Of a stretch of DNA of 64,000 nt, positions 24,214-36,093 are shown piece by piece. Under the pieces are notes generated by a model, which saw only the letters and a program-made list of their open reading frames with translations, made no database searches and had not been told where the DNA came from. The position numbers and the translations under genes are program-made. Position 1 is the stretch's first letter; every line of letters begins with the position of its first letter. This DNA comes from Dryas octopetala. Lineage: Eukaryota; Streptophyta; Magnoliopsida; Rosales; Rosaceae. The DNA lies in the NCBI GenBank assembly GCA_963921425.1, contig OY992832.1:13949249-14013248 (forward strand), written 5' to 3'.

Positions 24214-24641
24214 TTTAAACATTTTAATTGTGCTCTTTTTTGTCCCTTTTCATACGGTTTCATTTGTATATGTTTTTTACAATATTGTGTTGGAAAATAT
24301 TAAAACTTACATGAAAATGGATGTTCCTGACCCCTCCAACTAAGAGCTAGGTTTTTAAAATATAAACCTTTCCTTTTTTTTGTTTATGTAGTTCTTAAAC
24401 AGTTCTTGCTGAAGATGTCTTCACCAGCCGGCTGAAGTGAATGTGCTTGCTTGTTGATTTATGCAATTGAGTGTGGTTGTTGGTTTATTTAGTTTTGTAC
24501 ATCTTTCTGCCTTTCAGCAGGTAACTTGTTTGATGTATTGCTCTTCCTATATACTCATTTTTTTTTTCTTCCAGATTGATCTATTATAAAATTAAGTGAA
24601 TTCAATGTTTACATCCATGTTTGTTTTGGTTGAAATTGCAG

Positions 24642-24699
24642 GATGTGTTCAATCTACTTCCAAATCTCAATGTGGTTGAGTTAATCTAGGCATTTGCAG
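24642..24699 (+). pseudogene. Captured exon of proteasome subunit RPN8
   Basis: The exon lies between ATTGCAG| and CAG|GTATAC and reads DVFNLLPNLNVVELI, a stop, then AFA. This matches the RPN8 (PSMD7-type, 26S proteasome lid) stretch DVFNLLPNLN..ELIKAFA, with the Lys codon changed to TAG. Nothing else of the gene was found. Confidence 0.75.
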
Positions 24700-25424
24700 G
24701 TATACAAGCGAAGTTTGAGTTATATGCATGTTGAGTGGTGTAAATGAATTCTCTGTGCAGTAATGATAGTAATTTTTTTGTATGTTTTCATTGGAGTAAT
24801 GCAAAGAACAAACGAAGCGGTTACACTCAAGCACAAATTAGTGAGGTGCAGGTTAATCGAATGGGAAGAGTTTGTGACCTTGACTTATCTGTAGCCCTGT
24901 TAGGAGGTATTAGGTACTTAGGGTTTGTCATTTTGTTGATATTTAGATCAAGTTATGCTGCCATGCCATATTTTTGGTAAAGAAGGCAAGTGCTAGTACA
25001 CTGGTTCTAATTTTTGTAAATGTGAGCAGATTATTGAACAAGGGTGTAGATGTTCAAATTGTAGATAAATTGCTGCCATGACAATAATTTGTAAGTCTAG
25101 GCAGTTAGGTTTTGGTACACATGCAATTGATTGTTATCTTGAACAAATATTGATTGCTTTAATGAATAGATTTTGAATGAATGGATTTATAGTTGAATGG
25201 ACTTATATGGTTGAATGAATTTATGATTGAAAATATATATTTAAAAAAAAAGGTATATGGTATTTTTAATTGCAAAATACCAAAAAAAAAAATGCAGACT
25301 ATATTTTTAAGGTAGAATAAGAGTCCAGTCCATTTTATGCGTTTTTCTTAAACTAAGACTGGTAGTGATTTATGGTTTTTATTTAGTCCTTTTATTTTAT
25401 TTTTTTTTACGGGTTTATGATAGG

Positions 25425-25870
25425 TTTTAACTCCAAGATTTTGGACTCTGCCCAAAATCTGGGAGTTAAAACCTAACATGCAGCCTCTACAAAGCTCATT
25501 CTACACCCTAGGAGGGGAAATACCCTTCAAATAGGGAGAAATACCCTTCAAATCGGGGAAGGACTTTATTATGTAAACTCTGTTGGGCCCACCGCACAAT
25601 GTAAACTCAAAATCCGAACCGTCTATTTTTTAGGCCCTACTTCAAAGATCATCCTTGTAAAAAATCTCCAAAATCGAAAATCATTTAGTCATTTGATTAT
25701 AACAACAACTATTTATATACTTTTATCGAAAACACTGATCGTCTATTTATTTGATCTCAATTAGATGACTAAATGATTTCCGATTTAGTTGATTTTTTGT
25801 AATGATGATCTTTGAAGTATGACTTAAATAATTGACAGTTCGGATTATAAGATTAGTTATGTGGTGGTCC
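25425..25870. mobile_element. Degenerate foldback MITE
   Basis: AATCCGAACCGTCTATTTTT near 25611 and its inverted relative near 25825 (AATTGACAGTTCGGATTATA) enclose inverted arms containing GATCATCCTTGTAAAAAAT. They resemble the better-preserved element at 36092-36489. The left edge (25425-25490) has its own small palindrome around CCAAGATTTTGGACTC. Confidence 0.55.
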
Positions 25871-26097
25871 TAAAAGCATGATTAGTTTTGTATTAACTTA
25901 CTAACTAGTTAGTTTTCGAGCCACGATTTCGGCGGTCGTTGCAAAATTGGCAACGACTTTATCGTTGTCTATTGTGACTCGAATATAATTTTCCGAAGGA
26001 TTGAGCAACGATGGCCTCGTTGCCTATTACATTATGCAACAGTGTCATCATTGCCTATTTTATTTATAGACAACGACTCTATTGTTGCCTAATATCA

Positions 26098-26255
26098 CTA
26101 CAAGAAATTTGGGCAAGGAAATCCTCATTGCCTTTTCATAGGCAACAACCCTTTCCTTGCCTATTCTCACAATAGGCAAGGAAATCCTTGTTCCCTTTGC
26201 GTAAGCAACAACCATTTCCTTGCCTCTTCTTACAATACGCAAGGAAAAGGGCGTT
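26098..26255 (+). mobile_element. CACTA-type terminus
   Basis: It starts CACTACAAGAAATTTGGGCA and contains repeated GGCAAGGAAATCCT and inverted TTTCCTTGCCTATT modules, as in CACTA subterminal regions. No matching inverted end TTTCTTGTAGTG was found to its right before the array resumes. Confidence 0.65.
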
Positions 26256-27237
26256 GCTTTTATAGCTTATTTTGCCTTTTGCAATGTTTGGAAGCTAATG
26301 GAAGAAAAAACAAATTTTGTTTGTTTTGTTTCTCCAATCATGTCGCTTAAAGTCAATGATGCATAAAGTTTATGCTTCATTTCAATAGAAAGAATAATAA
26401 ATTATTCTCAAATCCTATTTATGAAAGATTTTAAACAACAAATTCAGCCAATTAGAAAAGTAAGTTTCAGCCCAATCTATTTGTATACATGCACGCAGCA
26501 TGTATACGAATGGAGACCAACTCCAATAACCTGACTGCGACTTTAGTACCAACGACTGTACATCTACCTCTCTATCAGAATCAACTTCAAGACAAAGTGG
26601 CATCATTTCTTTCCTATTGAGAGAACCAAAATAATTTGCAGTACTAGAGTCATCAAATATATTCATGAAATGATATGATAATGTTTTATTAATTAAAATT
26701 TAAGTTCATTCTAATATTTGTTCATTTTCAACCAATAAAATACTAACACAAACATATAATTTTAATAAAAAAGAAAATAATGACATATCATTTAATAAAT
26801 AAATTTACTAAATTTAGCATTTGGTTTACCTACTATACTAAAAAACTTAAGTTGTTAAGATGTAATTAAGTTATCAAATGCTTTTTTTTTATATATATAG
26901 CTTAATTTGCCTTTTGGAATGTTTGGAAGCTAATGGAAGAAAAACCAAATTTTGTTTGTTTTGTTTCTCCAATCATGTCACTCAAAGTCAATGATGCATA
27001 AAATTTACGTTTCATTTCAATAGAAAAAATAATAAATTACTCTCAAATCCTATTTTTTAAAGATTTTAAACTACAAATCCAGCAAATTAAAAAAGTAAGT
27101 TTTAACCCAATTTATTCATATACATGCTCGTGGAGATGAAAAAATACACTACTAAGCGCTTGGAAAGATACCGAGAGCCATATGCTCTAAATCCAACCAT
27201 ATTTGCCCAATGTGGCAAGTTTCATGAGAAAATTAAG
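26256..27237. repeat. Further copies of the ~635-bp unit
   Basis: Resumes at CTTTTATAGCTTATTTTGCC, runs through a full unit (CCAACTCCAATAACCTGACT at about 26519) and a second partial unit to about 27127. It then passes into a fragment of the synthase upstream block (CAAGTTTCATGAGAAAATTA at ~27216). The minus-strand frame 26415-26666 preserves the FDDSSTANYFGSLNRKEMMP reading. Confidence 0.75.
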
Positions 27238-27549
27238 GGGGGTGTCCTCAACTCAAATTTTAAAGGAGTTTAATGGATTTTAAAATTTATAGAATCCATC
27301 AAAATCCAAAGGAATTGGATGGAATTCTCATGGGATTTGTTATGTCTAAAAAATGCATTCAAATCCATTCAAATCCTTCACTTAATGAAATCCATGACTT
27401 ATTGAGGACACCTGGATTTCATTGGAATCCATTAAAATCTGAGTTATGGACACTTAAATTTCATTTGAATCCATTAAAATCTAAGTTTGGGACATCTAGA
27501 TTTCATTGGACTTTTAAAATCTAATGAAATCTAAGTTGGGAACACCTCC
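27238..27549. mobile_element. 312-bp MITE with TTAAG target duplication
   Basis: Terminal inverted repeats GGGGGTGTCCTCAACT and (complement) GGAGGTGTTCCCAACT enclose internal repeats of AATCCATTAAAATC. TTAAG flanks both sides (27233-27237, 27550-27554). Paralogous upstream blocks at ~10030 and ~30020 read AGAAAATTAAG followed by A/G-rich sequence, with a single TTAAG and no insert. Confidence 0.85.
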
Positions 27550-27643
27550 TTAAGAAAAAAAATTATGCCGATAAAAGGGGACCACTTGCCCCTATGGTCC
27601 CTATGCATGTAAATTATTGCTTGATTTTGGATATTTAATTAAT

Positions 27644-28054
27644 GGATTTATTACACTTTACCTACTTGAACTTTGAGCTCAATCTCACTTCACCACTTAA
27701 AAAAAAATTGTGTCAATTTACCACCTGAATTAAAAATTTGTTGCAATGTACCCCATCTGTCTCATTTTGTCTAACCTTTTGTTAAAATTAAGGGTGTAAT
27801 TTGGTCTTTTCAAGTCAGTTTTTTATTGTGTCAAAGCACGTAAAGTGTAAAAAAATCATTTTTTTTTTCTAACGTACAATAGGAATTTGAAAAAGACCAA
27901 AACACTCTTATTTTTAACAAAAATTTTGACAAAATTAGTCATAAGTGGTACACTGCAACAAATTGTTAATTCAGGTGGTAAATTGACACCATTTTTTTTA
28001 GGTGGTAAAGTGAAATTGAGCCCAAAGTTCAAGTGGGTAAAATTTAAAAGAGCC
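27644..28054. mobile_element. 411-bp MULE-type foldback MITE
   Basis: Long inverted arms (left ACTTTACCTACTTGAACTTT; right complement of CAAAGTTCAAGTGGGTAAAA) of over 90 bp. Nine-base flanks TTAATTAAT occur on both sides (27635-27643, 28055-28063). The uninserted paralogue near 10105 reads ATATTTAATTAATTAATGTG. Nine-base duplications are typical of Mutator-like elements. Confidence 0.8.
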
Positions 28055-28084
28055 TTAATTAATTAATGTGGTGTTATAAAAATA

Positions 28085-28334
28085 ATAGAAAAGAGAGAGA
28101 AGTGATCATAATTGAGGGATTATTTTTCCCTTCACATAGGTCTTTATTTATAAGCTTCAGGGATAACTTGGGATGAACATCCAAATCTCTTAGTTTTACA
28201 TGGAATAAGAGTCATACCCTTTATGTAATACATCAAATAAATAACAAATACATTAGATAAATATGGACAGCCACATAAATACTAATATTCATACACTCCT
28301 CCTTGGATGTCCATTACACATCAAATATGCCTCA
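28085..28334. other. Unclassified LTR-like fragment
   Basis: Between the end of one upstream-block piece and the start of copy B lies a stretch ending ACTCCTCCTTGGATGTCCAT...TGCCTCATTAAAA. This resembles LTR ends seen in plants, but no partner or primer site was found. Confidence 0.35.
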
Positions 28335-30120
28335 TTAAAAGTTATGTAAAACAAAAAAATAATAATAATAATAATAATAAGAACACCCTTTCGTCCCTGC
28401 AAATTATTCCATAGTCATTATTCCAAGGTTAATTTAGTTTCTTGATATTTGACGGTGATCTTCTTTTCTAGATACAATTAATTAAAGTTCTTTAAAATTT
28501 TCTTCAACTCTTAAATTTTTGTATTTCTTAATTTTTTAATTTACATTAACTTTTTTATTGAATTATTTAAATGTTAATTAATTCATATGTTAAAATTTCT
28601 AATATGCCTACCATAGCCAATGCGAGATATATCTTTCCACGTCCCCAATTATCAACATCCTCAATTCTCAAGTTTTTGTGATTCTAATTTAATTGTTAAC
28701 TCATTGGAACAACTAGAGCTTTGTTTTAAGAATAGAACAATATATGTTAGAATTGTCTTTACTTCTAATCTGGGTTTGGTCTCCTTATCGTGGATCTTGG
28801 ATTTGACAGTGTCCATGGTGTATGAAAGTTTTCAACCTTGAGGGTGATGGGTCTTGTCGATGAGGGAAATTTTACAAAGATCTTCAGTTGTTCACACAAA
28901 ACAAATAAAATATGTAAGCTTTCCTTAAATCCTGCAAAACTTAAATTAAATTACAAAAGTAAAAGATTTTATCACCAAATTAAAAAAACCCAACTATCTA
29001 TCTCTTAAAAAGAAAAAAAAAATTATCCCTAATTTTAGAACCACTTTTGAAGATTAAGAATAAATGTCAGACTTCAAAAAATCAATTTGTTCATGATAAA
29101 ACTGGACGAATAAGAGGCTTATGTACTTGGAGTTGCTGCTTGGTGGTTGGGTGTTCTAGTCGGTTGGCTTCTTTGTTTTTGCTAATTAAGCTTCTTTAGA
29201 TTTTTTATGTCTTGGTTTTGCTATGTTTTCTTTTGTTTTTGTTTGTTGTTGCTGGGTTAATGTTGCTCCCCTATGGGCTTCTGCCTTCTGGCTGTGAAGT
29301 GTTCTTTCTACCAAGGAAAAAAGGGCTAAGGCTAAATTTTTAATATAATCAATTTTTTGGATGAATAAGTGCAAAAGTTCAATTCTTATATGGTATTTCA
29401 ATATAAATGAATCAAATGTTCAATTCAAGTGAGGTTTATCCTTCTCTGGTATCTCAATTCATTGGCTTTATTTACCCATAATGATTTTTGAATCTACCTC
29501 TAGTTTTAGTTTGAACAATATTCCCATAAATAGTCTATCAGAAAAAAAAAAAAAAAAATTATGAATATATAGTTTTTATGGTGCTAAAGTTACTTTAACT
29601 ATATTGATGAGAATGATGAACTGTCAATGTGAGGATGAACTATGAAAAATATGGTAAACCAAGCATATAGAAAAAAAAAATCATAGAATGTTTTATTTAA
29701 AAAAAAAAAAATCTTGTTTTATTTAAAAAAATTTGAGAGAGTAAACATGAAGGACATAGAGATTGGGGACAAAAGATCTCAACACAATTATAAAAAATCA
29801 ATGGAAACATATTATGCATGGTGACATTGATACTGACACTGTTAGCATGTTATGCGTGGTGAATGACACTGACACTGACACTGAAAGCTTGTTATGCTTT
29901 GTGAATGAATTAGAAATCGTGAATGAATTATAATTAATTCAGCAAACTTGTGAGGAGGAGAGACTAATTAAGAGACCATAAAAACAAAGAGGCCTAATGG
30001 GCAAGTTTCATGAGAAAATTAAGGAAAAAAGGAAATGGGCCCACTTGTCCCTATGCTCCCTATGCATGGAAATTGTTGCTTGATTTTGGATATTTAATTA
30101 ATTAATGTGATTTATTAAAA
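28335..30120 (+). repeat. Duplicated terpene-synthase upstream block, copy B
   Basis: Colinear with 7530-10135 but without the TRIM and without the 430-bp segment found at 9241-9660. It ends with the shared GGGCCCACTTGTCCCTATG (30037) and TTAATTAATTAATGTG, then stops abruptly at about 30120. No synthase exon follows, so this is a promoter copy without a gene. Confidence 0.85.
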
Positions 30121-30730
30121 TATTGTTGGACGACAGAGAACGCACTGACACAACCGCGCGGGGAGAGACACAGAGAGAGAACGCAGAGGAGAAAGAGAGA
30201 ATGTATGAGAGAGAGAGAGCAGAGGAAAAAGAGAGAAATGTGGTTGGTATTCGGAAAAAGAGAAAATTACAATTTAGTCCTTCTAACATTTATTATTTAA
30301 AAAAAAAACCTTATGACCTTTTTTTTCAAATAAAGTTCTTATTTTTCTAAATAAAGTCCTTTGATCATTGCCTTTTCAAAGAAATATGTCATTATTTCTT
30401 TGAAAAGACAATAATTTATGGTCTCGCCGGCAACTGTCGCTGGACAACGGAGAACACACTGACATAGCCGCGCAGGGAGAGACACAGAGAGAGAACGCAG
30501 AGGAGAAAGAGAGAACGTATATGAGAGAGAGAGAGAGAGAGAGTAGAGGAGAAAGAGAGAAATGTGGCTGGTATTAGAAAAAAGGGAAAATTATAGTTTA
30601 GTCCTTTTAACATTTATTATTTAAAAAAAAAACCTTATGACTTTTTTTTTTTTTTTTTTCAAATAAAGCTCTTATTTTTTCTAAATAAAGTCCTTTGATT
30701 ATTGTCTTTTCAAAGAAATATGTCATTATT
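30121..30730. repeat. ~314-bp sequence present twice in tandem
   Basis: GGACRACRGAGAACRCACTG at 30128 and 30442 opens two copies containing GA-rich tracts and ending in TTTCAAAGAAATATGTCATTA. The purine tracts keep frames open but no protein was recognised. Confidence 0.75.
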
Positions 30731-31625
30731 TTTTTATTTTTTGAGGGTATAAGGTACATGTTAACCTTATACCTTCCTAGGGTATATAGAATGAGATTTG
30801 TGGAGGCTACATATTAGGTTTTAACTCCGACAAACCAGGGCTTGACAAAGAAGTAAAAATGCACTGCCGAACAATCGAAAATGGCCGCTGACCACTCAAC
30901 GCCTAGTATGAGTGAAAAAAATAAAAAATAATGGATCGATATTGTGTAACATAGAATAATTACAATATTATTGGACTTTAGTTAGAATTTTAAAAGCCAT
31001 AAGGGTTTATTCAATATAATAAAATTAAAGAACCTAAATGGAAGTCTCTCTATTAAAAATAGAGGTCAAATCTAGCTGGATGTTAGTTGACCAGAGGGTT
31101 TTGAGAGAATTTAAGTAACTAATAGGAGGTTTTGAATTAATTTAATTAAGTGTAGAGGTTTTTAAATAATCAAACTCTGAATTAGGGGTTTTAAATAATT
31201 TACTATAATAAAAATATGTCCTTATTTTTTATTAAAGAAAAATGAATCTAGGGGGGTTAATTTCACACTTTCACCTAATTTTTTATTAATACTTTTAGTA
31301 TATATGTTGGGCGGATTCTTTTAGCTAAAATATGGGTCAGATTATATAATTCTACCTATTTGAACCGTTGGTCTGATATTATTTATCGGTGAACTAGCCT
31401 CTCCATACTCGCTTTTGCAAGTGTGAAGCGGTTCTTTTTTTTGTGTAATTAAATATCGATATTTTGGTAACCGTAATCAGTTTAAACAGAAAGTAAATTT
31501 AAAAAAATTAATTAAGGAGAGAGAGGCGGCAAACTAATTTTTATGGGCGGAAAAGTAAATTTGAGAAATAGATAACCGACTATTAAATTTAAGCCAAAAC
31601 GATCTCAGCCATTCGAATCCAGAGA
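30731..31625. other. AT-rich repeat debris
   Basis: Near 30800-30840, GGAGGCTACATATTAGGTTT relates to an inverted relative at about 25465-25490. The rest is AT-rich with no recognisable gene. Confidence 0.4.
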
Positions 31626-32165
31626 TAATTCAAAAACCGTTCTGTTTTATTAATAGATGATCACTTACCCGTTCGAATGTTCGATTATCATTAGAAAAAC
31701 CACGATCATTCATTAATTCGACCACCGTTACGTCACTCTTACATCTCCGATTGAGCTAATTTTTTGCAAAGATTCTCTTTGAGTGGGGAACTAAAGTTTG
31801 AACGGTTCGGATCGTTGAAAACACGATCTATATGTGAGCTTCTACATATAAATACACTTGAAGAGTATAATTCTAATAACTTTTCCGTTGAAACCTTGTT
31901 GTTTCCATAATTATGAAGACCACAACGTGATTTCAACAATCTGACCTGTTCATTTTCTATGTTCATAGTCAAAGATCATCCTTACAAAAAATCGGCCAAA
32001 TTGAAATTCATCTACTCATTTGATTATCATTAGAAAAACCACGATCGCTCATTAATTCGACCACCGTTATGTCACTTTTACATCTCCGATTGAGCTTATT
32101 TTTTGCACAAATTATCTTTGAGTGAGGAACTAAAATTTGAACGGTTTGGATCGTTGAAAACACAA
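31626..32165 (-). repeat. Reverse-complement relative of the ~339-bp repeats
   Basis: Two partial units read, in reverse, like the repeats at 21454-22410. For example GTGAGCTTCTACATATAAAT at 31833 is the complement of the TAGAAGCTCAYAT start. One piece of the element family is thus inverted ~10 kb away. Confidence 0.7.
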
Positions 32166-32170
32166 TTGCA

Positions 32171-32371
32171 TCGTTTGTTTATAAAAATATGTAATAAAAT
32201 ATATAATAAAACATATGTAAATTTATATTTTATTATAGTTATAATGTTATATATAATTTTAAAAGTTTATTATTTATAGTATTACACTATTACTAACATA
32301 ATAGTATTATATAATAACTTAATAAGCATATTAATAATTTATTGAAGTAAACAAACGAAAGAGCTATTAAA
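32171..32371. mobile_element. AT-rich MITE
   Basis: Inverted ends GCATCGTTTGTTTATA and complement of TAAACAAACGAAAGAGC enclose ~165 bp of almost pure A+T. Confidence 0.5.
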
Positions 32372-32397
32372 TATGTTATGATTCACAAACTTAACAA

Positions 32398-32475
32398 ATA
32401 AACTAGTTAGCTTAGTTGGTTGAGAGTTGAAGCTTGTTATATGAGGTCTCATGTTTAAATCACAATATAGTCAAA
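32398..32475 (+). other. tRNA-like (SINE-type) head
   Basis: TTAGCTTAGTTGGTTGAGAG resembles a polymerase III A box. About 40 bp later CTCATGTTTAAATCAC resembles a B box. It cannot fold into a full tRNA, so a degenerate SINE head is the best reading. Confidence 0.35.
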
Positions 32476-32519
32476 ATCCTACATTTTTTTTTTTTTGAAG
32501 ATATATATGTGTCTAAACA

Positions 32520-32745
32520 GGATTTGGGCCCATTCTGGGCCGCCTGTTCGGGCCTACCCCGACCCAGCCCTCCAAGCCCGAAAGCCAAAGCCCGATGGGC
32601 CGGCCTTGGGCTTGTGTATTAAAGCCCAAGCCCGGCCCGGCCCAAAAGCCCTATTAGGCTCCTATAATTCAAGCCCAAGCCCTGTCCGAACCCGAAAAAT
32701 TTGGGCCGGGCTAACTCGGCTCGGCCCATTGCCGACCCCTACCCC
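32520..32745. repeat. GGCCC/GGGCC-rich low-complexity island
   Basis: Repeated GGGCC, GCCCAAGCCC and GGCCCGGCCC give a sharp G+C island in AT-rich DNA, shortly before the 33-kb synthase. The frames it opens show no protein-like pattern. Confidence 0.7.
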
Positions 32746-32941
32746 AAACCGGGGAAGCTTAATTGAAAGATCGAGTAGGATGACATCTAGACTTTCTTTG
32801 TCTCACAAATTGAAAAGACTGTTTAGATTTTAAAAAAGCGGCTCACGAATCACGATCTTCATTTTTTTTTTCAAAACAAACAAAAAAACAAAAAAAGGCT
32901 CGAGAGGGACGCTTCCAGTTGGATCTAGCTAGTTATTTCAT

Positions 32942-32949
32942 TATAAATA
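32942..32949 (+). promoter_or_regulatory. TATA box of the 33-kb terpene synthase
   Basis: TATAAATA lies 93 bp before the ATG at 33042, leaving room for a leader of about 60 nt. Confidence 0.6.
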
Positions 32950-33041
32950 GTAAAGCACCACAGCTTTTCAACTCACACCAGCCCTTGATACCAAAGCATT
33001 TAAACAATATCCAAGTGCTCCAGATTTGGAATTAGAGCTTA

Positions 33042-36000
33042 ATGCCTGCTCAAATTTCAGCGTCTCAAGCTCAAACTCCAAATGCCACTGGTGATGTTAA
33101 TCGATGTCCAGCTGATTTTTCTCCCAGCATTTGGGGGGACCATTTCTTGCGATATGCTTCTATGGTAGGACAGCCTAACACTAATTCAATGCCACATTTA
33201 TTTTGATTTCATAATATATAGATTAATGTTGAATGATTTGAATTTGCACCATGGATGACATACGTTTTAATTCTCCCTTTCAACTTGTCTGTACACGTAC
33301 GTGTAGGAAACTGCAAATATTAAAACAGAGCAACATGTCCGAGAATTGAAGGAAGAAGTGAGGAGGATGCTAATGACTACAGATAAAAAGCCTTCACAAA
33401 AACTGGACTTGATTGATGGCATTCAGCGCTTAGGCGTGTCCTACCATTTTGAGAATGAAATTGACGGAATTTTGGAGAAAATTCACAAGAATTCATATGA
33501 CTGTGATGGCCAAGAAAATGATATTGATGACCTTTACATTGTTGCTCTTCGTTTTCGATTGCTTAGACAACAAGGTTATAATGTTTCATGCGGTAAGTTC
33601 TCTCCAATTCAGTAGACATTTATTTTTTTCCCTTAAAGTATTTCACGGTCGTTGGGGTAGTAACGGCTGTGATGAAGATGGGGTAGATGATAATATATGG
33701 TAAGGTGGGGGTGGTGGTGACGGACCACCGTGGTGGTAGTGGGAGTGGTGATGAGTCTGACTTTTTTATTTGGCAGTTAGTAGGTGTGACTTTTTACTAA
33801 AACTTGATTGTGTTGAGATTTTGAAAATGCCACCTATTCGGCTAGAATTTAAGGTAAAAAAATTTTGGCCAAGGAATTTAAAGTAAATATTTATGTCGCC
33901 AAATTTCACTTTGTTTATGCAAACTAAATTTGAATATTTTCTTGTTGATATATGAAAAACAAAACAAGAAAAGTAGAAGTTGTCATTTTAAATCCCGACT
34001 TTTTCTCGAAACCGAATTTAATCCTTAACATGCATGATACAAAGAGAAGTTGTCATATGATTGATACAAAGAGAACTAGTTCTTAGTATAGCAAATACTA
34101 AAGACAATTTTTTTGACAGCAAATTAATTAAAGATAATTAAACTAAGAAAAGAACTTAGAAAAACGTACTGTAAAGAAGACTAATTTAAAGCGGAGAGTT
34201 TGATTGAGATATTTGAGCATTTTTGTTGAGAGTTGTGTGAGAGTAACTTTTCTAATGGAGGCTACTTTTATAGAGTACATTTTTTTGGTCATTATGTCTG
34301 ATCAGCAATGCAAATTAATTAAACATGGCTCAAACATTTTTATATATAATTCTAGTTTTTCTTCCTCTAATCATGTAATGCATTGGTTGGTGAAGTAGAC
34401 ATGTTCAGCAAGTTCAAGGATGGTGATGGAAAATTTAAAGAATCGCTTATCAAAGATGTACGGGGACTATTAAGTTTGTACGAATCCACACATCTTAGAA
34501 TGCATGGAGAGGATATACTAGATGAGGCACTTACCTTCACCACCTCCCATCTTGAGTACTACTCGGCTGAAGCACAGCGTTTGGGCCTCCCAGGCCCACT
34601 TTCAAAACAGGTAACTCATGCCCTATATCAGCCACTCTGGAAGGGCATACCAAGGCTAGAAGCAAGGCATTACTTGTCTCTCTACCCGGAATACGATTCA
34701 CATGAAGAAACTCTCCTCACATTTGCAAAGTTGGATTTCAATCTACTGCAGCAAGTCCATCAGAAAGAACTAAGTGAAATTACAAGGTTAATATATATAT
34801 ATATATACATTATTGTCAGATATCAGTTGTCATGTGTTCTTACAGTAGTTATTGAAAATTAAAGAAATTAATAGTGATATATATATAATTACTAATTAAT
34901 TGTTATACTAAAGTATTATTAATTATGTAATTAATTAATTCAGGTGGTGGAAGGACTTGGACTTTGTAAACAAACTACCCTTTGCGAGAGACAGATTAAT
35001 TGAGTCCTACCTTTGGGCTGTAGCAGTCTACTCTCAGCCAGAATATTGCCTTGCTAGGAGGACAGTATGCAAAGTTACTATCATGACAACCATTATAGAT
35101 GACATTTATGATGTGCAGGGCACTCTTGAAGAAGTAGAGCTTTTTACTGAAGCTATTGAGAGGTTTGAGATATTATTATACCTACTGTCAATTATATATC
35201 CTTTCATTCCAAACCTTAGAACTGTAGTTAATTAGCTGATTAATTAATTCGCTTGGCATACATATATATATAGTCTTAATTAATTAACTTATTTTATTTG
35301 ATCATCAGGTGGGACATCTCTGCCATGGATCCACTGCCAGAGTATATGCAAGTATGTTATCAGGCACTATTGGATGTTTACAGTGAACTTGCAGAAAAGC
35401 TTGCAAATGAGGGGAACTTATATGGCATCCACTATGCGAGAGAATCAGTAAGCCTCAATTCTGAATCTGCATGCTATTGTTACCGGCCAGGAAATATTTA
35501 ACCATGCATAGGGACGGACCTAAAACATTAATTTTTTGAAGAGGGTCGACATCTTTGAATAAGAAAATAATATATAAAACATATAAATAAATATTATATT
35601 ATTATAGTATAAGAAATGAGTGTAAATTAAATATGGATAATACTATTTGTACATATTTATCTGACCACATTAGCTTACCACCATACGTGGGTTTTTTATA
35701 CGCATATATTTAATGACTTTTCTTTTTTTCACTTTTTGATCTTATTCTTGGCAAGGTTTAATACTTTAGGGTATAAATCGTTAATTAAGATCTATTCATT
35801 GGTTTTAACTCTCATAATTTTGAGTTCTTGTTAATTTCTCGGTTAGATTTTAGATTTTAACTCCCGAGTACCGTCCAAAACTCAAGAGTTAAAACCTAAA
35901 ATCTAACCTCAAACAATAATTTTATATCCTAAAATATGTAACCATATACCTTAAAATATTGAACCTTGTAAAAAATGGAAAAATATTATAAAAATACTTA

Positions 36001-36048
36001 TGTTGTTCTTTGTTAAAGAACAAATGTCATGCAAAGAGAATTAGTGTG

Positions 36049-36093
<45 letters not shown>

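Larger units (their letters stand above)
20872..26255 (+). mobile_element. Composite CACTA-like island with three captured host-gene fragments
   Basis: The ~635-bp array breaks off at CACAGTACAAGAAAAT (about 20869), close to the CACTA terminal CACTACAAGAAA. It resumes near 26256. Both flanks of the island are full of short subterminal repeats of the type ATAGGCAACGRA / TCGTTGCCTATT. Inside are three ~339-bp direct repeats, a C/T-rich leader-like block (22560-23056) and exon fragments of UDP-xylose synthase, a BIM-type bHLH and RPN8, all on the + strand. A perfect CACTACAAGAAA also occurs at 26098 in the same orientation, so at least two elements are nested and the true right terminus is not clear. 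No transposase coding was seen. Confidence 0.6.

Noticed and set aside
32398..32475. Possible tRNA gene (also 52430-52505, 60478-60545, 60962-61032, 62223-62300)
   Set aside because: A- and B-box-like motifs occur, but acceptor and anticodon stems do not pair; SINE or tRNA-derived fragments are more likely.
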